A stretch of 43,473 bases of DNA from Chloroflexota bacterium (GTDB lineage Bacteria > Chloroflexota > UBA11872 > VXOZ01), in the NCBI GenBank assembly GCA_022824225.1, contig JAJEAH010000038.1, positions 1 to 43,473 on the forward strand, given 5' to 3'. Position 1 is the stretch's first letter; each line of letters begins with the position of its first letter. Of the stretch, positions 1 to 8,228 are shown piece after piece. Under the pieces are notes generated by a model, which made no database searches, was not told where the DNA came from, and was given only the letters and a program-made list of their open reading frames with translations. Position numbers and translations under genes: made by a program.

Positions 1-95
1 AAGAGCGGGGGACAAGCCCTAATGCTGTCGCATTAAGTTCCTGCCTTGGGATACCATGGTAATCTCTGTTGCTAAGGCGATTGAAACTCAGTTTC

Positions 96-135
96 GCTGT
101 CGTAGGGGCACGACATGTCGTGCCCCTACGACAGC
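96..135. repeat. Perfect 40-bp palindrome
   Basis: Two 20-base arms (96-115 and 116-135) are exact reverse complements with no spacer. The central part reads GTAGGGGCACGACA followed by its complement. It could form a cruciform, or a hairpin in RNA. Similar GTAGGGGCACG palindromes are scattered in many bacterial genomes as small mobile or REP-like sequences; that comparison is from memory, the palindrome itself is seen directly. Confidence 0.85.
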
Positions 136-179
136 TTGACAAACCAAGTGGCGACTGTCTATCGCTCGCTTTCGACTTT

Positions 180-226
180 AATGCGACACCATTGGGGGCG
201 AACCCCCCCCCCAATGCTGTCGCATT
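180..226. repeat. Inverted repeat with AATGCGACA arms
   Basis: AATGCGACA at 180-188 is matched by TGTCGCATT at 218-226, and CATTGGGGG inside it by CCCCCAATG at 208-216. The spacer is C-rich. The same AATGCGACA word recurs in the 41-bp tandem array downstream and a related form lies near position 22-34, so it is part of a local repeat family. Confidence 0.75.
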
Positions 227-365
227 GAACTCGGTGGCTTCAGTTTTCTTCGTTCGCGCTGAGCAATTCGGCCCTTCGACAAGCTTAGTGTAGGTAGACC
301 CAGCGCCGGCTCTGTCGAAGCGCAAGCGGTGCGTAGAAAGCTCAGAACAACGGTCTCACGCCTGC

Positions 366-413
366 GCCTGAGCCGTTCACCCTTCGACTTGGCTCAGGGC
401 GAACGGCTCAGGC
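366..413. repeat. Palindromic element with 13-bp outer arms
   Basis: GCCTGAGCCGTTC (366-378) pairs perfectly with GAACGGCTCAGGC (401-413). The interior carries CCCTTCGACTTGGCTCAGGG, the same type of core as in the other dispersed hairpins of this window. Its outer arm sequence differs from those of the copies at 8858, 9376, 10015 and 30429, but is self-complementary as they are. Confidence 0.8.
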
Positions 414-570
414 ACAGGCTCCAATGCGACACGATCGGGGCGAACGGCTGAGGCGCGGGCCTCAATGCGACACGACCGGGGCGAACGGCTCAGGCGCGGG
501 CCTCAATGCGACACGATCAGGGCGAACGGCTGAGGCGCGGACTCTAAATGCGACAACATTGGGGGCCTCC
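405..570. repeat. Tandem array, about 41-bp unit, four copies
   Basis: The word AATGCGAC recurs at 423, 464, 505 and 547, giving steps of 41, 41 and 42 bases. Each unit runs roughly as GGCT(C/G)AGGCGCGGGCCTC, AATGCGACACGA and GGGGCGAAC. The array begins inside the right arm of the hairpin at 366-413, as if that arm had been amplified. No coding function is evident. Confidence 0.8.
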
Positions 571-843
571 AGCCCTTGCCCAATGCCGCCGACACGTGGG
601 CGGTCTGGCTGATGGCGCGCCTGGCGCGGTGCTCCCGCGGGTTGGGCGGGACAATTCGCGCCACATCCGGCGGTCACGGTCGCTTAGCGCGGCGACACGC
701 GCCGCGCAGGGCAGCGCAACCTGCAGTCCACTTACAGACGGTAGCCCGGCTCATGCGAGTGTGCCCAGGCAAAACGCCGTACGCGTGCGCCTGGCTCCTC
801 CGGCCCTCATGCGCGAAGCAGAACCGCCAGCCCGCGTCGGCGG

Positions 844-2166
844 CTACTCCCCCGTCTTCGTGTCGTCCTCGGATACGCCATCCGGCGTATCCGTTGCCGG
901 TACCTTGCGCACAAGCACCTTCTTAATGCGCCTGCCGTCCACCTCCAGCACGGAGACCGTGACGCCGTCCAGCGTGAGTTCGTCGCCTTCGTCGGCCATG
1001 CGGCCCAGGTGGGAGAAGATGATGCCGCCCAGTGTGTCCACTTCTTCGTTTTCCAGGCTGATGTCCAAATGGTCGTTGAGGTCGTGCATGCTGATGGCCG
1101 GGTCTACCACAGCCTCCAACTCATTCACCAGCTCCACCTGCGGCTCTTCGGCGTCGTGCTCGTCCTGAATCTCGCCGACGATCTCTTCCAGCACGTCTTC
1201 GATAGTGACAAGCCCGGCCACACCGCCGAATTCATCCACACAGATGGCCGCGTGCACCCGCTTCTGCCGCACTTCCTGCAGGAAGTCGCTCACCTTCTTC
1301 GACTCCGGCACGAAGTACGGTTCGCGCATTACGTCACGGACGAACGTGGTGAGCTTATTCGCGCGTACGTAGGGCAGCATGTCCTTGACGTACACAACGC
1401 CCCTGATATTGTCGATAGTCTCTTCATACACCGGAATGCGGGAGTACCCGTGCTCGGAGGAGGTGTGGATGGCGTCGGACAGGGAACTATCGCTCTCCAG
1501 CGTTACCATATCCACGCGGGGCGACATAATGTCCCCGACGGTCAATTCCCCCAATTCGAACACGCCATAGATCATCTCGCGTTCGCCTTCCTCGATCACG
1601 CCTTCCTTGCCGCCGGTGTCCACCATGAGCTTGATTTCTTCTTCGGTTACGGTGGGCACGGTGGTCAGCGCCTCGCGGCCAAAGCGATGAGTGATGAGGT
1701 TGCTGGAGCGTGAAATGAGCCAGACAAGCGGATAGAAGACAGACTGTATTACCAGGATCACCCGCGCCGAAAGCAAGGCGAAGCGCTCGGCATGGGTGAT
1801 TGCCATGGTCTTCGGCACGATTTCACCAAGGACGATGCTGACAAAGGCGATGGAGAGGGTGATGAGTATGAGGGCGATGACGTCATTGCCAATGACCGCG
1901 CCCAGGTCGTCGGAGAAACTCACCGCGCCAATGGCGGAAGCCAGAAACCCGACGGTGGTAATGGCGATCTGGATGGTGGTGAGAAAGCGCTCGATGTTGT
2001 CGTGGAAACTACGCACGATGCGCGCGTTTCTGACGCCTTCATCCGCTAGTTGCTGGATGCGCGCGCGGCTTACGGATATGACTGAGGTTTCTGTTGCGGC
2101 AAAGAACCCGTTGAGTATCGTCAGGATGAGAATGCCAAGAATCTGACCCCAACTTGACGGATCCAA
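844..2166 (-). CDS. CNNM/CorC (HlyC)-type membrane protein with CBS pair
   Basis: This 440-residue protein has the standard CNNM/CorC architecture: an N-terminal DUF21/CNNM membrane domain (about residues 1-190, several hydrophobic helices), a pair of CBS domains (about 200-330, including the stretch DIMSPRVDMVTL) and a C-terminal CorC_HlyC domain (about 340-420, with DEFGGVAGLVTIEDVLEEIVGEI). Family members are linked to magnesium or cobalt efflux and related ion homeostasis in the inner membrane; the older name hemolysin is misleading. The start is TTG at 2166, supported by AAGGAG (complement of 2176-2181) nine bases upstream; no better start is nearer. The C-terminal tail is acidic. The next gene upstream on the same strand begins over 150 bases away. 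The family assignment is firm; the transported ion cannot be read from sequence. Confidence 0.93.
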   Translation of the reverse strand: MDPSSWGQILGILILTILNGFFAATETSVISVSRARIQQLADEGVRNARIVRSFHDNIERFLTTIQIAITTVGFLASAIGAVSFSDDLGAVIGNDVIALILITLSIAFVSIVLGEIVPKTMAITHAERFALLSARVILVIQSVFYPLVWLISRSSNLITHRFGREALTTVPTVTEEEIKLMVDTGGKEGVIEEGEREMIYGVFELGELTVGDIMSPRVDMVTLESDSSLSDAIHTSSEHGYSRIPVYEETIDNIRGVVYVKDMLPYVRANKLTTFVRDVMREPYFVPESKKVSDFLQEVRQKRVHAAICVDEFGGVAGLVTIEDVLEEIVGEIQDEHDAEEPQVELVNELEAVVDPAISMHDLNDHLDISLENEEVDTLGGIIFSHLGRMADEGDELTLDGVTVSVLEVDGRRIKKVLVRKVPATDTPDGVSEDDTKTGE

Positions 2167-2322
2167 AATCGATTACTCCTTACTAGAAGACGCCTTCCCT
2201 CTCCCCATCCCTCGCTTTGCCAAACGCGGCAGAGCCCATGCGGCACGGCGGCTAGCCTTGGGCTGCCGGCTGTTGCAGGACGCTGGCTGCCAGCGCCGCG
2301 CTTGCCCGCCCGCCGGCGATGA

Positions 2323-3738
2323 TCACGCGCCGCGCTGCTCGCCGGCGCTTTCGCTTCCGGCTTCCCCGGAGTGCGCGCGTACGCCCCGCACTCGCGCGGG
2401 CACGCCGTAGGCTTTCGCCGAAGGCGGCACGTCCCGGGTAACCACAGACCCGGCGCCGGTCATGGCGTTGCCGCCCACACGCACCGGGGCCACCAGCAGC
2501 GTGCCGCTGCCGATGAACGCGCCTGCGCCGATTTCCGTCGCGTGTTTATCTTTCCCGTCATAGTTGCACGTGATGGCGCCCGCGCCGACGTTGACGTTTG
2601 CGCCGATCACGGCATCACCCAGATAACCCACGTGGTGTATCCTCGCGCCGGGACCTACGCGCGTGTTCTTCAGTTCAGCGAAATTGCCGACTTCCACGCC
2701 CGCGCCCACCACTGTGCCCGGGCGCAGGTGCGCAAACGGGCCGATGCGCACGTGTTCGTCCGCCTCGGCGCCTTCCAGCACCGAATCCGCAACGACTACG
2801 TTGGCCGCCAACCGGCTGTCCTGCAGGCGCGTATTGGGGCCGATGACGCAATTGTCGCCTACTGCCGACGCGCCGTACAGGTGGCAGTTCGGCAAAATCG
2901 TCACATCCCGGCCAATTGTAACCGTATCGTCGATCCAAACGGCTGCGGGGTCAACCAACGTGACGCCGCCGCGCATGGCCCGCGCGCGGCTGCGGGCGCG
3001 CAGCACGCCCTCCGCCTGGGCCAGGTCGGCGCGGTCCGCCACCTGCAGCAATTCTTCAGTAGCGCCCATGTGGCGCACACTCGTCACCGGCGCGCCCGCG
3101 CTACGGGCGCACGCAGCCAAGGCAGCGATGACGTCGGTCGGTTGGTGGCTGTCGGCATGGAGCGGCGGAACTGCCCGGCAATGCTCCTGGAGCCACGACC
3201 GCGCGAACACGGCAATACCGGTACTTTCGGAATCCTTTAGCGGGTCGGCGGTTGTGGTGTCATGCCGCGCCGTCAAGCTGTGTGGCGCGCCGCCACGGTT
3301 GGCCCCCTCCGCGTCGGCATGCGGTGATTCCGCCCCAAAACCGGCGAGCAACGCCACGGCGGCCGCTTGCCGGCTTTGCATGAGGTGGGCCATCGTTGCC
3401 GAGGAGAGCAGCGGCATGGCGCCGTCAACCAGCAATATGGCGGTGACAGACGCCGGCACGGCGGCGAGGGCGGCTTCCAGCCAAAGGGAATCGCGTGCGG
3501 TTACGCAGACTGAATTGGGTTCGAGATAGGCGTGTAGCCCAGCCGTCTGCGGGTCGCACACGACAAGCACGGGCGAGCAACCGGCTGCGCGCGCCGCGTG
3601 TGTGGGATAGGCCGCCATGGGGCGTCCTGCAAGCGCATGCAAGACCGTCGCGTGGCGGGACTGCATCCGCGCGGAATGACCGGGGGCCAAGATGATGGCA
3701 GCGATGGATTGATGGGGGTCTGGATCGCTCTCGGACAT
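2323..3738 (-). CDS. GlmU-like protein; acetyltransferase intact, uridylyltransferase half eroded
   Basis: At 471 residues this has GlmU length. GlmU makes UDP-GlcNAc from glucosamine-1-phosphate in two steps. The C-terminal left-handed beta-helix (about 258-450) is well kept: RIGPFAHLRPG (R339), NFAELKNT (K357), HHVGYLGD (H369, Y372), NVGAGAITCNYDGKDK (N383, K396), then FIGSGTLLVAPV. These match the acetyl-CoA and catalytic positions known in Escherichia coli GlmU. The N-terminal half (1-250) is different: the LAAGxGTRMxSxxPK signature reads LAPGHSARMQSRHAT, so the glycine-threonine and the lysine are lost, and the QxxGTGHA segment is not recognisable. Residues 135-175 look like low-complexity filler. 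It may therefore be a stand-alone glucosamine-1-phosphate or other sugar-phosphate acetyltransferase. The name glmU is withheld for that reason. Confidence 0.85.
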   Translation of the reverse strand: MSESDPDPHQSIAAIILAPGHSARMQSRHATVLHALAGRPMAAYPTHAARAAGCSPVLVVCDPQTAGLHAYLEPNSVCVTARDSLWLEAALAAVPASVTAILLVDGAMPLLSSATMAHLMQSRQAAAVALLAGFGAESPHADAEGANRGGAPHSLTARHDTTTADPLKDSESTGIAVFARSWLQEHCRAVPPLHADSHQPTDVIAALAACARSAGAPVTSVRHMGATEELLQVADRADLAQAEGVLRARSRARAMRGGVTLVDPAAVWIDDTVTIGRDVTILPNCHLYGASAVGDNCVIGPNTRLQDSRLAANVVVADSVLEGAEADEHVRIGPFAHLRPGTVVGAGVEVGNFAELKNTRVGPGARIHHVGYLGDAVIGANVNVGAGAITCNYDGKDKHATEIGAGAFIGSGTLLVAPVRVGGNAMTGAGSVVTRDVPPSAKAYGVPARVRGVRAHSGEAGSESAGEQRGA

Positions 3739-3846
3739 CAGTTACCAGGCAAAGCAGGCTGTGTGCGGCATGGGGGTGCCGGCTTCGTGCCGTTCAGCGC
3801 TGCTGCCTACGCCCTGCCTCCTTCTGCGCCGCTCGCATACCCGCGG

Positions 3847-3918
3847 CTGGGGCGGTAGGATTCGAACCTACGAATGCGGGCTCCAAAGGCCCGTGCCTTA
3901 CCGCTTGGCGACGCCCCA
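3847..3918 (-). tRNA. tRNA-Gln (anticodon TTG)
   Basis: On the minus strand a 72-base cloverleaf folds: acceptor TGGGGCG/CGCCCCA, D-arm with CCAAGCGGTAAGG, anticodon stem CGGGC/GCCCG around loop CTTTGGA (anticodon TTG), T-arm GTAGG-TTCGAAT-CCTAC and discriminator G. After the discriminator the template gives CCG, so the terminal CCA is not encoded and must be added. Confidence 0.96.
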
Positions 3919-4161
3919 CCTGCTCCATCATATCCCCGCCCTGGGGGAGCGTCAAGTATGTCTATCACGGCGCGCGCGTGCCTGCGCATAGTCAGGTAGT
4001 TCGCGTTCCGGCGGGACGCCGCTTCTCAACCTGCGGAATGTGTCTTCATAGGGCGCCGGGAGTCGGGCATTGGGCGCCGCGCGTCAGCGCGCGCAGCCGG
4101 GAAACTGCTACGATTGAAGCAATGTATCCCAACACAATCTTGCCTTAGGACCCTGCCGGAC

Positions 4162-5088
4162 ATGCCCGTTCTGCTCACTCAAGTCCTGGTGGTCGTCGGT
4201 TTGCTTGCCGTCTGCGCTGTCGGAGTGGTCCTCAACATATCCGCGCGCACGGGGGAGAGCCTCATCCACCCCGACCGCACGTGGCGGCTGGACGAATTGC
4301 CCGCCGCGCAGCCCGCGCTGGAACCGCTCGCCTTTCCCGCCGCCACTGACGGCATACGCCTGGCCGGATGGTTTCTCGATCATCCGGAGCCCGTGGGGGC
4401 TATTCTGCTCTTGCACGGCTTTGGCACCAACCACTTTGGCATGATTCACCTTGCCTACGACCTGCAGGCCCGGGGCTTCCAGAGTCTGCTCTTCGACTTT
4501 CGCGGGCACGGCGCCAGCGAAGGCGAGGCGACGACGCTGGGCTTCCACGAGGAAAAGGACGTTTTGGGAGCGCTCGCGTACCTGCGTGCCCGTCCCGGCG
4601 TGGACCCCAACCGCATCGGCGTATACGGTGTCTCCATGGGCGGCGCGACGGCCCTGCTCACCGTGCGAGCGGGACTTGGCGTCCGCGCGGTGGTGACCGA
4701 CTGCGCTTTCGCCACACTGCAAGGCGCTATAGACCATGGCTTTCGGCACATTGCCAACCTACCTCCGGCAATCTTTCGCAGGCCGACGATTTGGTTCGCC
4801 AGCCGGTTTGCCGGCGAGCGACTGGATGACGTGCTCCGCGTTGTCCGGCCTCTGGCCCGGGTCAAGCGGGTCGCGCCGTGTCCGTTGCTGGTCATCCACG
4901 GCACGGAAGACGACGTCGTTTTCGTGCAGGACGCCTACCAGCTCTATCTCGCAGCCGAAGGCGAAAAGGAAATCTGGATCGTCCCGGAGGCCGGGCACGG
5001 ACGGTGCCATTGGCTGCTGGGGGATGTCTACGTCGATCGCGTCACCGCCTTCTACCGCAAGGCGTTTGGTGACACCCGGGAAGAGTGA
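4162..5088 (+). CDS. Alpha/beta hydrolase with N-terminal membrane anchor
   Basis: A 308-residue protein from ATG 4162. A longer frame opens at TTG 4114, but ATG 4162 places the hydrophobic helix (LLTQVLVVVGLLAVCAVGVVL) right after the start and is preferred. After the anchor comes a serine-hydrolase fold: the oxyanion strand LLLHGFGTN, the DFRGHGASEG strand, the nucleophile elbow GVSMGG (Ser), the acid segment VIHGTEDDVV, and the late histidine in EAGHGRCHW. This is the pattern of the membrane-anchored alpha/beta hydrolases (DUF1749/BAAT-like or serine aminopeptidase S33 relatives). It likely acts at the outer face of the membrane or anchored in the cytoplasm on an ester or peptide substrate that cannot be inferred. 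It is convergent with the glycosyltransferase-like gene next to it, 25 bases away. Confidence 0.9.
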   Translation: MPVLLTQVLVVVGLLAVCAVGVVLNISARTGESLIHPDRTWRLDELPAAQPALEPLAFPAATDGIRLAGWFLDHPEPVGAILLLHGFGTNHFGMIHLAYDLQARGFQSLLFDFRGHGASEGEATTLGFHEEKDVLGALAYLRARPGVDPNRIGVYGVSMGGATALLTVRAGLGVRAVVTDCAFATLQGAIDHGFRHIANLPPAIFRRPTIWFASRFAGERLDDVLRVVRPLARVKRVAPCPLLVIHGTEDDVVFVQDAYQLYLAAEGEKEIWIVPEAGHGRCHWLLGDVYVDRVTAFYRKAFGDTREE

Positions 5089-5113
5089 GCGCCGCGCTTG
5101 GGCAGGCGCTGCC

Positions 5114-6874
5114 CTAGTTGGGGACGGTTGCCGCGCTCATGGTGGCGCTCGCCGGCGGACGCACCAACCGCCACACGCGCACCTGCGGTTCGCCGGAGGC
5201 GGCGTAGACCAGGTCCAGGCCGCCGCGGCGGTCCTCCAGCGCCGGAGGCAGTAACGAGAAATCACCCCGCGCGCCGGCGAACGCGTCTTCCACCACATAC
5301 TTGGTCGCCGTGCCGCTCAGCAGGTATGCCATCTCGTAGTCGTCCGTATCGTAACGATACTTCGCGGTAAGGCGGTTGCTGTAGACGTACATGGCAAAGT
5401 GCCGCCGCGCCATGACGACGTCTTCATCAGTTATGTTGGCGCGCAGCCACTGGGCCGACCGAATGAACGACTCCCATTGCGGGTCGAATTGGTAGTACTG
5501 CGCCGGGTCGGCGCTCCAGCGTTCGAGGTTCGTGCGAATGATGGCGACGTTCGCCAGGATGAGCAGACCGATGAGAGCTACCGCGCCCGCCGCCAGCGCA
5601 GCGTGGGCCAATCGGGGATGCACGACCCGCGCCAGGATCGTCCGCCCGCCGCAAAGTGCGTAGTAGCCGAGGAAGGGAATGATGGGTATGAGGAGGCGCC
5701 CGCTGGCGTAGGGCCACGTGAATATGACGCCGAGATAGACGAACGTATAGATCGCCATGAGCGTCCGCTGCCGCTGCAGTTGGATGCCCCAGCCCAAAGC
5801 GGCAACCAGCCAGCCCGCAGCCGCTACCGCGCCGACTGTGAGGCTCAGTGCGGGGCGGTCTACGTCCAGGAAGCCCGCTAGCACGTAGTGGGACATGTTG
5901 TCGGCCACGCGCACAAGTAGGTCGCTGAAGCCGATAGTACCGGCGTCGAAATTCTCTTGGTCCTTGAGGAAGAATTGGTAGGAGTAGATGTTGACCGGCA
6001 GGACGATGGCGTTGCGCACCTGCCACAGGCCGATGAGGGCCGCGTTGATGCCGAATACGAGAAGAGCCGCCCGCGCCTGCCGGTGGACGAGCAGCCAGAG
6101 CACTACGCTGAGGGCAACCGTGGCGCCGATGCCGCGGGCGTAGTAGCAGAGCGCTGCAAATATTGCGATCAGGAGAAGGCCGCTCCAGGTGGATTGGCGG
6201 TTTGCGACGCGGCTATCCTCGGCAGCGGGCGCGCCGCTGCCAGCCGTAGCTGCGTGTGAATCGCCGGGGGAGGGCGAGAGGTCTTGGCCGGCGCGGGAAC
6301 CCTCTGCCGCGCGGGAGTCGGCCTGTGTACGTGGGGCGCGTGGGTGAGAGTGAAGCGCCTGCGGGCCGAACCGCATGGCCGCCCACAGGGCCAGGAGCGA
6401 GAGCAACGTATAGGGCAGTTCCGACATGATTTGCACGGCGTACTCGAGCACAAAGGGGTTGACGGCAAATAGCCCCACGGCGAGCACGGGTTCCAGTCCC
6501 GTTGTGCGATGTGCGCGGGCAAGCAGCAGCCAGAGCAGAACGAGCGAGGCCGCGAATGCCAGCAGTGTCAGCAGCTTGACCGGAATGATGCCGGTGTACG
6601 CGTCGGCGGCCGTGCCGGTCAGCGCCAGTACCCCCGCCACCGCCAGCGGATAGCCGGGGGGATACTTGTTGTGCGGCGGCTGCAAGGGGTCGTTGGCCCA
6701 CGTATAGCCCTGGCCGTTGGCGAGCGCGTCGCCGAGCACGAGAAACTCGGCGTCATCGATGAACACGCCGAGGTGCGGGTGGATCTGCAATCCGCCGAGC
6801 GCCAGGCCCAGGCAGATGAAGATGCCAATGGCTATGCGCTTGCGGCGGGAAGCAGTCTCAAACATGGTGTTCAC
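5114..6874 (-). CDS. Multi-spanning glycosyltransferase-like membrane protein (GT39/ArnT-like)
   Basis: This 586-residue protein begins with a transmembrane helix (AIGIFICLGLALGGL) followed by an acidic loop HLGVFIDDAEFLVLGDALANGQGY and then KYPPGYPLAVAG. An acidic pair in the first extracytoplasmic loop with a later PPGYP is typical of GT-C fold enzymes that use polyprenyl-phosphate sugars (GT39, ArnT, PMT_2 families). About ten further hydrophobic segments follow, then a hydrophilic C-terminal domain (about 455-586). A Ser/Ala-rich insertion at about 165-225 is low complexity. The start is GTG 6874 or ATG 6865; neither has a clear Shine-Dalgarno sequence. The sugar and acceptor are unknown. 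A second GT-C-like protein occurs at 36669. Confidence 0.82.
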   Translation of the reverse strand: MNTMFETASRRKRIAIGIFICLGLALGGLQIHPHLGVFIDDAEFLVLGDALANGQGYTWANDPLQPPHNKYPPGYPLAVAGVLALTGTAADAYTGIIPVKLLTLLAFAASLVLLWLLLARAHRTTGLEPVLAVGLFAVNPFVLEYAVQIMSELPYTLLSLLALWAAMRFGPQALHSHPRAPRTQADSRAAEGSRAGQDLSPSPGDSHAATAGSGAPAAEDSRVANRQSTWSGLLLIAIFAALCYYARGIGATVALSVVLWLLVHRQARAALLVFGINAALIGLWQVRNAIVLPVNIYSYQFFLKDQENFDAGTIGFSDLLVRVADNMSHYVLAGFLDVDRPALSLTVGAVAAAGWLVAALGWGIQLQRQRTLMAIYTFVYLGVIFTWPYASGRLLIPIIPFLGYYALCGGRTILARVVHPRLAHAALAAGAVALIGLLILANVAIIRTNLERWSADPAQYYQFDPQWESFIRSAQWLRANITDEDVVMARRHFAMYVYSNRLTAKYRYDTDDYEMAYLLSGTATKYVVEDAFAGARGDFSLLPPALEDRRGGLDLVYAASGEPQVRVWRLVRPPASATMSAATVPN

Positions 6875-7181
6875 GGCTGGGCTGCGCGGGTGAAAGACGA
6901 CGGCTATTACTAAAGCAAAGGCTCTCGCAAAAGCGACGGGTCTTGCCAGAGCGACGGGTCTTGCTTGAGCTACGGCTATCGCTAGTGCAAGGTCTCACCC
7001 ATTGAGGATAGCCGAATTGCGCAATGGAGACATGGGGCGCAGCGGCAAGCGCCTGTGGCCTAATCCGGCGGCGAGACGATTGGGATTCTGATGACCGGAG
7101 GACGTTTCCATCTGCCGTGCGCAAAGTGAATCGCGTACCAAGAATAGCCGATCTTGGCGGCGTAACGCAGATTGAAAACGA
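6875..7181. other. Intergenic gap with short tandem repeat
   Basis: Between the aldo/keto reductase and the membrane glycosyltransferase, both on the minus strand, lie about 307 bases. They contain the 18-bp array listed separately. The rest, next to the reductase stop codon, shows no gene, RNA or obvious promoter. Confidence 0.5.
6896..6985. repeat. Five degenerate 18-bp tandem units
   Basis: Units start at 6896, 6914, 6932, 6950 and 6968; the two best copies share AGCGACGGGTCTTGC. Because 18 is a multiple of three, the minus strand reads as a six-residue repeat (LARPVA-like) in the same frame as the downstream glycosyltransferase gene, but no ATG, GTG or TTG opens that frame before an upstream TGA. 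It is treated as non-coding. Confidence 0.7.
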
Positions 7182-8162
7182 TTACCAGCGCACGAGGCCG
7201 CGCGCAAAGGCGGAGACCTCGTCGAGCCGGGCCAGGTCTGCCGGCGTCAGGGCCACGTCCGCCGCTGCCAGGTTGTCGGCCAATTGCGCCGGATTCTTCG
7301 GTCCGATGATGGCCGAGGAGACGAACGGCTGGGCCATGACCCATGCCAAGGCGACGGCGCTGGGCGTGGTCTCGTAGCCTTGCGCGAGTTCCCGGAGCAC
7401 GTCAACCACGGCGAGATTCGGCGCGGACAGCATTTGGTCATAGTGCTGAGGCAGCGACGTGATGCCGTCGGGACGTGAAGCGAAGCGCGAATCCGGCGGC
7501 GGGGGTTCGCCCGGCTTGTACTTGCCGGTGAGGAAGCCGCCGCCCAGCGGGCTGTGGGCCACGATGCCGTAACCGACTTCCTGCGCCATGGGCACCACTT
7601 CCTGCTCGATGGCGCGATCGATGAGGCAGTAGCGCGGCTGTTCCACCACCCAGGGCGTCAGCCCGAAACGCTCCGCTAGCCGGAGGGCGTGCGCAATCTG
7701 CCAGGCGGCGAAGTGGGAGGTGCCAATGTATCGCACTTTGCCCTGGCGCACCAGGTCGTCCAGCGCGCGGACGGTCTCTTCCAAGGGCGTGGTCGGATCG
7801 GGGACATGGATGTAGTAAACGTCTATGCAGTCGGTCTGCAGCCGGCGCAACGATCCCTCGACCTCTCGATAGATGTGATAGCGTGAGGAACCTCGCTCAT
7901 TGGGGCCGTCTCCCATGGGGTGGCCGAACTTGCTGGCGAGAACAGCCTCGTGGCGGCGTCCTTTCAGGGCCGCCCCGACGATTTCTTCCGATCGCCCCTT
8001 GAAGTACACGTTGGCCGTGTCGATGTGGTTCACGCCGCGGTCCATGGCGGCATGGATCATGCGTACACCCGCGTCGGTATCGGTGTACTTGCCAAGGGGA
8101 AAGGTGCCGTAGGCGATGGTGGAAACGCGCACGCCGGTCGCGCCTAGCTGTCGATACTCCAT
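7182..8162 (-). CDS. Aldo/keto reductase
   Basis: A 326-residue NAD(P)H-dependent oxidoreductase of the aldo/keto reductase superfamily. The catalytic tetrad is visible: Asp48 and Tyr53 in HIDTANVYFKGRSEEIVG, Lys78 in VLASKFGHPMG, and His119 in DVYYIHVPDP. The cofactor-binding C-terminal part is present (SSAIIGPKNPAQLADNLAAADVALTPADLARLDE). The LGATGVRVSTIAYGTFPLG opening is typical of the YajO/general stress protein 69-like subgroup. Members reduce aldehydes and ketones in the cytoplasm; the substrate is not predictable. ATG at 8162 is the natural start, because the LGxTGxxVS motif follows directly. The YCII-domain gene lies 66 bases upstream on the same strand, so the two may be co-transcribed. 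Confidence 0.94.
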   Translation of the reverse strand: MEYRQLGATGVRVSTIAYGTFPLGKYTDTDAGVRMIHAAMDRGVNHIDTANVYFKGRSEEIVGAALKGRRHEAVLASKFGHPMGDGPNERGSSRYHIYREVEGSLRRLQTDCIDVYYIHVPDPTTPLEETVRALDDLVRQGKVRYIGTSHFAAWQIAHALRLAERFGLTPWVVEQPRYCLIDRAIEQEVVPMAQEVGYGIVAHSPLGGGFLTGKYKPGEPPPPDSRFASRPDGITSLPQHYDQMLSAPNLAVVDVLRELAQGYETTPSAVALAWVMAQPFVSSAIIGPKNPAQLADNLAAADVALTPADLARLDEVSAFARGLVRW

Positions 8163-8228
8163 GGTGCCCTCACGCTGTTTTCATGTGCGACTGAGCCGGG
8201 AATTGCTGGCAAAGAGGTAGCGCGGCGC

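Larger units (their letters stand above)
1..843. other. Intergenic repeat island without a supported gene
   Basis: No open frame here has recognisable protein features; the short frames run through repeats and change register. The stretch holds a perfect 40-bp palindrome, a second inverted repeat built on AATGCGACA, a long-armed hairpin and a tandem array of about 41 bp, each listed separately. The last 270 bases before the CBS protein stop codon show no pattern I can name. Confidence 0.7.

Noticed and set aside
548-1168. Plus-strand frame of 206 codons
   Set aside because: It runs through the repeat island and then antisense to the CBS protein; composition is Ser/Arg/Pro-rich without domain features.
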